This document shows positions 32,553 through 40,867 of a DNA stretch of 43,770 nucleotides, piece by piece; the stretch's first letter is position 1, and each line of letters begins with the position of its first letter. The notes under the pieces were generated by a model, which had not been told where the DNA came from, searched no databases, and was given only the letters and a program-made list of their open reading frames with translations. Location: positions 1 to 43,770 of the forward strand of contig CAYZWI010000019.1 of the NCBI GenBank assembly GCA_964482205.1. The letters are read 5' to 3'. The translations under genes and the position numbers were made by a program. This DNA comes from JAZDGX01 sp964482205 (lineage in GTDB: Bacteria; Eisenbacteria; RBG-16-71-46; CAIMUX01; WJJG01).

Positions 32553-34154
32553 ATGCCGGACGGCGAACACCAAGAGGATCTCGCTGTTCTTCCGAGCCCG
32601 ATCACCCCGCAGCAATGGCGTGCGATCGGACGAGGACTGCAGGCCCACCTGCTTCAGACCGGCCGCAGGCAGATGGATCTCGCGCAGCGCGCGGGCCTCG
32701 CTTGCTCGAATCTCTCCACCTATCTCAACCTGCGCCGCATGCCGAGCGCCGCGATGATCCGCCGGATTCTTCGCGCGGCGATGACGAGCCAGGGCGTGAC
32801 GAGCGCGATGATCGAAGTCTGGATGCGCCAGCCCGACGCGTCCGAGCGGGAATTCCAGGAGCGGTTGAACCAGCTCATCGAGGACGGCCTCGATCTCTCG
32901 CCCACCGACCGCCAACGGTTGCTGGCGGCGGTGAGCGCGGACCCTTCGCTGGCGCGGACATTTCTCAAGCTGACGAACGAGATCGGATCCTATCGCGCGA
33001 AATGCGGGCAGCTCGCCATGGCGCACACCGATGCGGCCCGCGAATCGCTGGTGCAGGCCGCCGTCGAGGCCTTTCAGCGCGATCCTCGCCTGCGCCATCT
33101 GACCCGCGAAGTGGAGCGCGACATCCGGCGGGCGCATCTCGAACTTCGCCGCCGGGCAGGCCCGCCGCTCGATGCGCTGCAGAACTTCCTCGAGAGGCAA
33201 GGTGTGCGGATCGACCGTGTGGAGCCATCCACTCCGCGCAGCGGCCGGGGACGGTGGGAGGGCATTCGCTGGCTGCTCTCTCTAAAGGATGCCAAGCGCG
33301 CGACGATTTCGACGGGGATCCATCCGGAGCAATATCCCTTCGAGCTCGGGCGCGTGGTGGGGCAGATGCGCGTCATGCAGGTGCTCGGCACGAACGCCTC
33401 CAAAGAGATCGAGGACTTCGCGCGTCAATGGGTGGAGGAGAACTTCCCGGAAGTGGCCGCGAACGCGCCCGAGCGCAGCCAGATCGAGCAGGACATCGTC
33501 TGGCTCATCTTCCGCTCGCTCGCCGGGAGATGGGCCACCGGATTCTTCACCCTACCCGCCGATCGCTTCGTGCGCCTGGCCGAATCGTACGCCTACGATC
33601 TCGATCGCATAGCGGTGGATCTGGATGTCTCGTTCGAGACGGTGGCCAATCGCGTGAGCCAGCTCGATTCCGGGATTCCCGTGCACTTCATCAAGATGGA
33701 CTGGCGCGGCGTGGTGCTCAAGCGCAGCAGCTTCTCGGGCCTCGAGTTCGCTCCGCTGTACATGCGTGTGTGCGGGCGCTGGGCGTCGGCGCGCAGCCTG
33801 CTGACCGGCCCGGGAAGCACGATTCGCCAATCGAGCGTCTTCCCCGATCTCGCCGGCCAGACCTTCTTCTGCGTGAGCCGCTGCGTGCGCGCGCCCTCGC
33901 TCTCCTTCGCCTCGGCGCCGCTCGTCTACAGCCTCACGATCGGCGTGCAGGCGGCGGATGCGGAGCGGTTGGTATACGCGCGCGAATTCAACAGCCCGCC
34001 GGTCGAGTGCGGGGTGACCTGCCGCCTGTGCACGGTCCTGAATTGCGAGAACCGCGTCTGCCCTTCGGTGAGCCATCCGGGCATGGGCAAGTTCGACTAC
34101 AACCTGGTGTGGTCGGGCAAGACGATCCACGAACGCTTTCCGCTGCGGGGCTGA
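32553..34154 (+). CDS. ScfR/RamB-type HTH regulator with degenerate M78 domain
   Basis: A 533-residue protein: XRE-like HTH (about 25-75), a long helical linker (90-215), an IrrE/M78-like middle domain (about 215-380) and a DUF2083-like C-terminal domain (about 385-510). The architecture matches the short-chain fatty acyl-CoA regulators (RamB, PrpC-type regulators) that sense acyl-CoA and control propionate or acetate metabolism. The peptidase motif is altered: HELGH aligns with F263-E-L-G-R267, so zinc binding is unlikely. Five cysteines end the protein (C486, C490, C493, C498, C503), enough for a metal or Fe-S site. GAAAGG precedes ATG 32553. No propionate or glyoxylate genes are nearby. 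Confidence 0.75.
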   Translation: MPDGEHQEDLAVLPSPITPQQWRAIGRGLQAHLLQTGRRQMDLAQRAGLACSNLSTYLNLRRMPSAAMIRRILRAAMTSQGVTSAMIEVWMRQPDASEREFQERLNQLIEDGLDLSPTDRQRLLAAVSADPSLARTFLKLTNEIGSYRAKCGQLAMAHTDAARESLVQAAVEAFQRDPRLRHLTREVERDIRRAHLELRRRAGPPLDALQNFLERQGVRIDRVEPSTPRSGRGRWEGIRWLLSLKDAKRATISTGIHPEQYPFELGRVVGQMRVMQVLGTNASKEIEDFARQWVEENFPEVAANAPERSQIEQDIVWLIFRSLAGRWATGFFTLPADRFVRLAESYAYDLDRIAVDLDVSFETVANRVSQLDSGIPVHFIKMDWRGVVLKRSSFSGLEFAPLYMRVCGRWASARSLLTGPGSTIRQSSVFPDLAGQTFFCVSRCVRAPSLSFASAPLVYSLTIGVQAADAERLVYAREFNSPPVECGVTCRLCTVLNCENRVCPSVSHPGMGKFDYNLVWSGKTIHERFPLRG

Positions 34155-34193
34155 GCGGCGCGACTGTCGACACGAGGCCGTGCGGAGACGAGA

Positions 34194-34229
34194 GGGCCCG
34201 CCCCCGGATGTGCCGCCGACGGCGGGCCC
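34194..34229 (+). terminator. Hairpin downstream of the regulator
   Basis: Nine-pair GC stem GGGCCCGCC (34194-34202) / GGCGGGCCC (34221-34229) with an 18-base loop, 39 bp after the regulator stop. CATGCTTTC follows, with only a weak T-run. Confidence 0.45.
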
Positions 34230-34671
34230 GACATGCTTTCGCGCCGTTCCGTTCCCGGTCCTCGCGGACCATCGGCGAAGCGACCGCGGCGCCCCCTCCC
34301 GTTGGGCCCCGCGACCAGGGATGTCCAGCATGTCCGCCCGCATGCGTGCATGACGCGTGCCGCGCGAGCGAGATCGGCAAGGTTCCACCCGCACGCCGAT
34401 GGACCGCGGGCAAACGCGCATGCATCAACGAACTTGGCGCGAAACCCACTCCCCCTGCCCGGCTTTGTGATCGGAAGGAACCGTCGTGCGGGGGACGGGC
34501 GAAGAGACGCGCGAGAGCCGGAGGCGCGACGATTGTCGCGATGTGGTCGTCGACATGACGGCCGGCCGCCAGGCGATCTGCTCCATCTTGCACCGGGCGG
34601 CAGGACGCAGAGCTGGATATCAGGACATCAAGATATCGGCAGACGCGGCCGTGGGGCTGGCCCGGCGACTG
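34230..34671. other. Non-coding, no recognised content
   Basis: About 440 bp with no coding-like frame on either strand. It is the start of a 3-kb gene-poor stretch. Confidence 0.4.
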
Positions 34672-35139
34672 CTACTTCCCCGTCAACGGCAGGGAAGGTC
34701 CCGAGCACGAGAACCAGCCGCCGCAAGCCGGGACAGGGCCGAGGTCGAGCCGTTCCACGCCCCCCGCATTCACGCGGAAGGATGGCGAGAGGCGGCCTTC
34801 CGGACCCATCAGTTGAAGGAGAAGATCTCCCTCGCGCGGCAACGCTCCGAAATCGAACTTCACGGTGATGCTCGAGTCGGTCCAGGCGACGGCGGGCTGG
34901 ATTTCCCTGGCCGTCCTGGCGCTGCTGCAGTGGGGGTAGTTCTCACAAGCGGTCAAGACCACACGCGCGCAACTGTCGTCGAGGTGGAACTCGGAGAAGA
35001 GAATCTCCCGGCGCCGCCAATGTAAAGATTTCGGCCAAGACGAGCGCAGGTACGGCAGAGAACGGAGGCGCGGAACGGCAAGAAATGTGCCGCTCCAAAA
35101 AGACCTCGTCCTCGAGCCGGGATGGGATGCCCAGGTCAT
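34672..35139 (-). pseudogene. Possible fragment of a secreted protein with a beta-sandwich domain
   Basis: The last ~110 residues of this leftward frame look like real protein: a Cys-containing stretch (SCARVVLTACENYPHC) followed by an Ig-like beta-strand pattern (ITVKFDFGALPREGDLLLQL, then LSPSFRVNAGG). The N-terminal part is Arg/Ser-rich and unconvincing, no signal peptide or ribosome-binding site is visible, and the frame simply begins. I read it as the tail of a decayed surface protein. An overlapping rightward frame is open too but has less protein-like composition. Confidence 0.3.
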
Positions 35140-35893
35140 TTCCGCTCGCAAAGGCCATCCAAAAGCCTCGGCGAGGCGGCTCCGGGTCACGGCGGGCCGG
35201 GGATCCAGGGAACGGGTGACCGTGGCGCTGGGTCCCAACGCGCCTCGGTCGATCGTGAGGGGCCTGCTCTCCGGAGGGGCAGGCCGGTCAGCCAGCGCGG
35301 AGGGTTCCAACTCACCGCCGAACGGAAGGGAGATCCATGACGAGAGAAGATCGTTGGAGGCAACCTAGCGCGGCGCGCCCGCGAACGGTCCGCCTCTCTA
35401 CGCCGGAGAGGAATGACGAGCGCACTGCGGTGCCCTTCCATCCAACCGGCCTCCGGGAAGAATGCGGGATGGGTGCCCGGAAAGGCACTCGTCTCGTTCC
35501 CTGATGGTCACCGGCCCTTGCACGCGCGCCGCAGTTGCTCTCCTTACCCGTTTCCCTCGATTGCCTCGGCCTCAATCCACCGGTTCCTGGGCGTACCGGG
35601 AACCGGCGGATCGGCGCTCGCTTCGGATCACCGATGTTTCTCGCCTTCAATCCATCTGTGACCAAAAATATGACGCTTGGCCTTTATTAGCGTCACGCAT
35701 GGCTGGCGCAAGGCATTGAAACGGACGATTCTTGTTCGTTTTCGATCGGAGTGACGCTGGAAGCTGGGCCTTCCATGGAAAAGCGGCAAGAGAATTATCT
35801 GGTGATTGCCGATGGCAGGCACACACCGCGTGTGGCTCGAAGAAGAATCAAAAATAGGGTACAATCAACGGTTTATGACAAATATCCTTCAAC
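35140..35893. other. Gene-poor region with AT-rich island and inverted TGACGCT words
   Basis: About 750 bp without a convincing gene. The part from 35640 to 35950 is clearly AT-richer than the surroundings. TGACGCT (35671-35677) faces AGCGTCA (35689-35695) across 11 bases, and TGACGCT recurs at 35752-35758, a possible operator array. TTATGACAAAT at 35873-35883 repeats the word at 32460. A rightward frame (35751-35942) is open for 63 codons but is not recognisable. Confidence 0.35.
35873..35883 (+). promoter_or_regulatory. TTATGACAAAT motif, copy 2
   Basis: Exact copy of 32460-32470, inside the AT-rich island to the left of the broken deacetylase gene. Its target gene, if any, is not obvious. 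Confidence 0.3.
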
Positions 35894-37050
35894 TTATTTT
35901 GGGGGAATAAACTGCGCCAAAGACGAATCAAAGACGGTTTGATAACGACTTATTGAGCATAACGACCAGGATTCGTGCGCTGTCATTGGTCCAGGTTGCC
36001 GGCGGGGGCAGCCAGCAGCAGCCGCCGCCCCAACTCGGTTTCGCGGCCCGGCCGAGCTCTCCCACAGCAATCCAAGGTCGAGGAGGATCCCTGAAAGAGG
36101 GCGATAGGAACCCATGGCAAGGAGCCTGGCCAAGCGATCGGAGGCGCGCGAGCGGTCGTGGTAATGGGTCCAGCGCGTCCGCCCTCCGACCGGGAAGCGC
36201 GGCTGGTCGGGGTCCAGTTCCCACGGGTGGATGGAGAGCACGAACGGCTTGCGGGCGGCGAGCATTCTCCGGACCGACCACGCTTGCAGGCCGAAGGGGA
36301 GCAACCGCAGATACGCGCCGCCCGTCGCGGGCACATTCAAGAACCCGGCCCGGAATGTCGGCAGCGGAAATTCGGCCAGGCTTCTTCCCTCGCCGAGGTC
36401 CAACCGGTGCGGCCAGCGCTTCGCGCGCGGCATTCCATACCAGCGGCGCGCGATCGGAAAGATGCTCGAGTCGTACCGGTGCCCTTCCTCAAGAAGAATG
36501 GGAAGCGCCCACATCGTCCTGGACATGATCGTGTAGGAGGGCGCCCGGTAGCCGGTCACTTCCTGACCACTCAGGTCTTGAAGCAGGGCACGCGCGCGGC
36601 GGATGTCCTCCCGAAAGCGGGCGGGCCCTGGCGGCAAACAGGGTCGTGTGCGAACCCGCGAGAGGCAATCTCATGCCCGGCCGACGCGATGCGCCGGACC
36701 AGGATGGGGTGCCGTTCGGCCGTCCATCCGAACACGAAGAAGGTCGCCTTCGTTCCGCTTCGTTCGAGAAGCTCGAGCACGCCGTCCGCGTTTCGCTCCG
36801 TGCGATCTTCAAAGGTGTCCCATCGCACCGGCGGGCAGAAGCCGCGTAGCGCTTCCGCCTGGAAGTAGCCTTCGAGGTCGACCGAGAACCCGGCCACGAA
36901 TCGAAGCGCGGCCGGAGCCCGTCGCGCGGGCGCTTCCGAAAGCGAAACGGATCCGTACGACAAACGCTCGCGGGAAGGGTAGGCCTCAAAGAACGATGGC
37001 CCCCTCTCACCAGATCTGTCCTCGGGGATCCGCAGAGGCCGCGTACTCAT
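35894..37050 (-). pseudogene. Frameshifted XrtA-type polysaccharide deacetylase
   Basis: The N-terminal part (from ATG 37050, with GGAAGG upstream) reads FSVDLEGYFQAEA (55-67), ATFFVFGWTAERHP and GHEIASRGFAHD, all matching the deacetylase found in XrtA/PEP-CTERM exopolysaccharide loci. Near 36611-36637 the frame shifts by -1 and the match continues as FREDIRRARALLQDL, GYRAPSYTI, YDSSIFPI and HPWELDPDQPRF. Two functional positions are also altered: the first His of the metal motif (SHGxxH) is Arg131, and the second acidic residue of DxED is Gly61. Frameshift plus lost ligands indicate an inactive gene. The tail beyond HPWELDP is poorly conserved. The family would de-N-acetylate the exported polymer. 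Confidence 0.75.
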
Positions 37051-37484
37051 TCTTCCTTCCCGTTCTCCATCGAAGGACCTCCCGGGTTGCCGTCCCGTGC
37101 AGCTGCTGGTCGACGGGTGGCATTGTCCCGCGGGCTCGCATGCCGAGACCATCCAGGCAGCGACCACCTCGAATCAGCGCCATCCACCGAGGCAACGACA
37201 GCTTGGCCGGCCCCGGGCGCGAGCTCGACGTGCGACTCACGGTCGGCCTTTGAGGAGGGATTGCGCAGGACTGCCGCGTGGATGCGCCGCGTCTACCGGA
37301 TCCCCACGACATCCGCGAACCAAGAGGCGGCCGTCTCATCGACATGCGAAGGTCATGCGGGCCGGAGCGGCGGGGACGCATCCCTTGCGCGACCCCGACC
37401 CTTCGATCGAGAAGCGGCAATCGAGGGACCGCCGGGCACGGGAAGAGGTCCGTCGGGCCAGGCCCTTCCCGTTCATGAAAGAGA
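37051..37484. other. Intergenic region without a recognised gene
   Basis: 434 bp between ileS and the broken deacetylase, both read leftward. Open frames on both strands have an Arg/Ser/Pro-rich composition typical of non-coding GC-rich DNA. No clear terminator for ileS was found. Confidence 0.4.
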
Positions 37485-40400
37485 TCAAGCCTTCTTTACG
37501 CCCACCCAGAGCGTCGGGCCCCGTTCGAGCGCGACTTCCCCGTGCGCATCCACTTCCGTTGGGCGCTTGGCAGAGATCTCGATCGCGAGCGTCTCGTTGG
37601 CGATCGTCTCTCCATGGGCCGTGAACGGTCCCGCATCGCCTCCGCCCTGCGCCTCGTGGAAGACGCGAATGCGGTCGTCCACTTGATAGCCCGCCTGCTT
37701 GCGCAGGTCCTGGATCCGCCGGATCACCTCGCGCGCCCAGCCTTCGCGGCGCAGCTCGTCGGTGATCGTGGTATCGAAGGCGACCAGCGTGTACACATCG
37801 CTGGCCACGGTGAATCCGCTCTTCGCGGAAAGCGCGACTTCGTATTCGCCCGGCTCGAGCACGAAATCCTCGACCTTCAAGCGGCCGTCGGCATCCGGTG
37901 CGAGAGCGGGCATCGCCTTCACCTTCGCCGCGAGCTCTTTCATTCGCGGGCCGAGTTTTTTCCCGAGCACCGAGAAGTTCAGCTTCACCTCGCGCGCGGC
38001 GAAGCGCGCCGGGTCGTTCTCGCTGAAATCGACCTCCTTCACATTGAGCTCGTCCCGAAGCTGCCCGATCAGCTCGTCGCGCAGATCTTCGGGAAGAGCC
38101 GCAAGCGCAAGCGTTCCCTGCAGCGGCACGATCCACAGCCGTCCAAGGGGTTGGCGGATCTTGATCTTCGCCCGCTCCCGCGCGGCGCGACCGAGGCTCA
38201 CTGCTTTCAAGAGCGCCTCCATCCCCGCGTTCAACTCCTCATCGACGAGCTCCGGGCGCTCTTCGGGATAGGGCGTCAAATGCACGCTCTCGGGCGTCGG
38301 CGCGCCGTTCTCGCCGAGCTTCAGAACCGAATTCTCGCCCGCCAGATGCGCGGCGCGAGTGAGATTGCGATAAATGGCTTCGCTCACGAAGGGCACGATC
38401 GGCGCCAGCAACCGCACATAGGTGACCATCGCATGATAGAGCGTGCGATGCGCGGCGCGCTTGTCGGCGTCGCTCTCCGCCTTCCAGAAGCGGCGGCGCG
38501 AGCGGCGCACATACCAGGTCGAGAGCGCCTCCAGGAACTCGTCGGCTCCGCGCAAGGCCCCGGCGATGTCGAAGTCGTCCAGGCGGCGGCGCATATCGCG
38601 CACGAGTTGATACAGCGAGGAGACGATCCAGCGGTCGAGCGCGTTCGCGCTGCGGCCGATCTCCTTCGGGTCGGCGTGCTGCGCGGGATCGAAGCCGTCC
38701 AGCTCCGCATAGGTGACGAGGAACGAGTACACATTCCACAGCGTGATCAAGCGCCGGCGCAGCTCGTCGGCGATGGTGAAGCCGAAGCGCAGATTCTGGT
38801 TCGGATTGCAGGCGCAGTAGTACCAGCGCATCACATCCGCGCCCATCTTCTCGACCGCCTCGTCGAACCAGATCGCGTTGCCCTTGCTGCGATGGATCGC
38901 CTCGCCCTTTTCGTCGAGCAGCTTCTCGTAGCTGAAGACCGCCTTGTAGGGCGGGCGGTTCTCGAGCGTCACCGACATGAACATCAGCGCATAGAACCAG
39001 AGGCGCACCTGCTCGCGCATTTCGCAGACCAGCTCGGCGGGGAACCACTGTTCCCAATAGGGCCGGTCCTGGAGATAGCGCAGGGTCGAATAGGGCACGA
39101 TGCCCGCGTCCAGCCAGCAGTCACCGACGTCCGTCGTCCTCTTGGCTTCCTTCCCGCATCCCGCGTGCCCGCAGCGGATCGTGATCTCGTCGATCCACGG
39201 GCGGTGCAACTCGGGTAGCGCGTCCACGGCGCCGGGATCGATCGCCGCCTCGCGCAAGGCGGCCTTGCTGCGGACGATCGTCAGGTGCCCCTCGGGGCAG
39301 AAATAGAAGGGCAACGGAAGGCCCCAGAACCGCTTGCGGGAGATGCACCAGTCTCCCATGTTGTCGTACCAGTCTTGCGTGCGCTTGCCGACGCTCTCGG
39401 GAACCCAGCGTACCTGCTCCGCGGCCTTCTTCATCAGCGGCCGGATCGGCTCGCTGCGCAGGAACCACTCGTCTTCCATGCGGAAGACGAGCTTGTGATG
39501 GCAGCGCCAGCAGAAGGGATAGCGATGGCGGTACAGCTCGCGGCGCAACAGCAGGCCCTTCTTCTTCAAGTCGTCGAAAATGGCCCCTTCCACATCATGT
39601 ACGTCGCGTCCCGTCAGCCAGTCGAAGCCGACGGCGTAGATGCCCTGCTCGTCGAGCGGCGCGATGGCCGCGAGACCCAGCTCCGAGCCCAGCTCGTAGT
39701 CTTCGGCGCCGCAGCCGGGCGCGATGTGCACGATGCCCGAGCCCTCCGTCTCGCCCACTTCGCTCCACGGCACGACGACATGCTCGACGCCTTTCTGCGC
39801 GGGCAGCTCGTCGTAGGGGCCGGCGTAGCTCCAGCCGACCATCTCGTATCCGGGAATCTGCTCCAGCACTTTCGCGCGCGCGCCGAAGACCTGTTCCACG
39901 ACGCCGGCGCTCGCGTAGTACACCGTCCCCTCGTGCTCGACGCGCGAATAGGTGAGCTCGGGATTGACGGCGGCGGCGACATTGGAGGTCAGCGTCCAGG
40001 GCGTGGTCGTCCAGACGAGCAGCCGCTCGCCCTCGGCCGGCACCCGCGCGGGCTTCGGCCAGCTCTTCCCCGCCCACTCGCGCGCGAGCTTGTCGAGCCA
40101 GGGCCCTTCCTTGCGCATCCCGGCCCGCAAGGGAAAGCCGAGGAACACGCTCGGGTCGTCCGTCTCCTTGTACGAGTCGGCCAGCTCGTGTTGCGAGAGC
40201 GATGTGCCGCAACGCGTGCACCAGGGCATCACGAGGTGGCCGCGGCGCAACCAGCCCCGATCGTGGCACACGCCCAGGAAATGCCAGATGTACTGGATGT
40301 TGGTGTCGGTCATCGTGTAGTAGGAGTTGTCCCAGTCCATCCACTGTCCCAGGCGAATCGACTGGCGGGTGATGATCTCCGCATGCGTCTTCACCCGGGT

Positions 40401-40769
40401 GCAGCAGGCGCGGCTGAAGTTCGCGAGGCCGAAGTTCTCGATGTCCTGCTTGCAATTGAAGCCGAGGTCCTTCTCGGTTTCCACTTCCAGCCACAGGCCC
40501 TGGCAATCGAAGCCGTTCTGATAGCGCTGATCGAAGCCGAGCATGGCGTGATAGCGCTGGAAGACATCCTTGTAGGTGCGCCCCCAGGCGTGATGAACGC
40601 CCATGGGATTGTTGGCGGTCATCGGCCCATCGATGAACGACCACTTGCGGTGCCCGCGATTGCGCCGGACGAGCGCATCGAAGATTGCGCGCTCCTCCCA
40701 AAAGTGCAGGACCTCATGCTCCAGCTTGCTGAAGTCGACATTCAAGTCGACTGGATCGAACCGCCCCAT
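37485..40769 (-). CDS. ileS: Isoleucyl-tRNA synthetase, type-2-like with GXHH motif
   Basis: A 1094-residue class I synthetase that charges tRNA-Ile with isoleucine. The catalytic Rossmann fold is split by an editing domain (about 190-400; GERLLVWTTTPWTLTSN). The first signature reads MGVHH (56-60), i.e. G-x-H-H in place of the canonical H-x-G-H. The KMSKS position reads A624-I-H-R-S628, followed by KGN. WYVRRSRRRFW marks the anticodon-binding domain. The C-terminal part resembles the long eukaryote-like IleRS2 group rather than the shorter zinc-ending bacterial type. GAAGGGA precedes the ATG. gyrA lies 98 bp upstream on the same strand, so the two may be co-transcribed. Confidence 0.95.
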   Translation of the reverse strand: MGRFDPVDLNVDFSKLEHEVLHFWEERAIFDALVRRNRGHRKWSFIDGPMTANNPMGVHHAWGRTYKDVFQRYHAMLGFDQRYQNGFDCQGLWLEVETEKDLGFNCKQDIENFGLANFSRACCTRVKTHAEIITRQSIRLGQWMDWDNSYYTMTDTNIQYIWHFLGVCHDRGWLRRGHLVMPWCTRCGTSLSQHELADSYKETDDPSVFLGFPLRAGMRKEGPWLDKLAREWAGKSWPKPARVPAEGERLLVWTTTPWTLTSNVAAAVNPELTYSRVEHEGTVYYASAGVVEQVFGARAKVLEQIPGYEMVGWSYAGPYDELPAQKGVEHVVVPWSEVGETEGSGIVHIAPGCGAEDYELGSELGLAAIAPLDEQGIYAVGFDWLTGRDVHDVEGAIFDDLKKKGLLLRRELYRHRYPFCWRCHHKLVFRMEDEWFLRSEPIRPLMKKAAEQVRWVPESVGKRTQDWYDNMGDWCISRKRFWGLPLPFYFCPEGHLTIVRSKAALREAAIDPGAVDALPELHRPWIDEITIRCGHAGCGKEAKRTTDVGDCWLDAGIVPYSTLRYLQDRPYWEQWFPAELVCEMREQVRLWFYALMFMSVTLENRPPYKAVFSYEKLLDEKGEAIHRSKGNAIWFDEAVEKMGADVMRWYYCACNPNQNLRFGFTIADELRRRLITLWNVYSFLVTYAELDGFDPAQHADPKEIGRSANALDRWIVSSLYQLVRDMRRRLDDFDIAGALRGADEFLEALSTWYVRRSRRRFWKAESDADKRAAHRTLYHAMVTYVRLLAPIVPFVSEAIYRNLTRAAHLAGENSVLKLGENGAPTPESVHLTPYPEERPELVDEELNAGMEALLKAVSLGRAARERAKIKIRQPLGRLWIVPLQGTLALAALPEDLRDELIGQLRDELNVKEVDFSENDPARFAAREVKLNFSVLGKKLGPRMKELAAKVKAMPALAPDADGRLKVEDFVLEPGEYEVALSAKSGFTVASDVYTLVAFDTTITDELRREGWAREVIRRIQDLRKQAGYQVDDRIRVFHEAQGGGDAGPFTAHGETIANETLAIEISAKRPTEVDAHGEVALERGPTLWVGVKKA

Positions 40770-40867
40770 GCGTGGTCCCTTCTCTTGCTCGTCTCGCCTC
40801 TATCGCCCTTCGCTTCGCGTCCGGCTACCTCTTCATCTGCGTCTACCGCTTCGTCTTCGATTTGCTC

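Noticed and set aside
34486..35025. Rightward 179-codon frame in the gene-poor region
   Set aside because: Less protein-like than the opposite leftward frame; no ribosome-binding site or motif.
37007..37420. Leftward 137-codon frame between ileS and the deacetylase
   Set aside because: Arg/Ser/Pro-rich composition, no ribosome-binding site, overlaps the start of the deacetylase.
37542..39218. 558-codon rightward frame opposite ileS
   Set aside because: ileS has all synthetase motifs; this frame has none.
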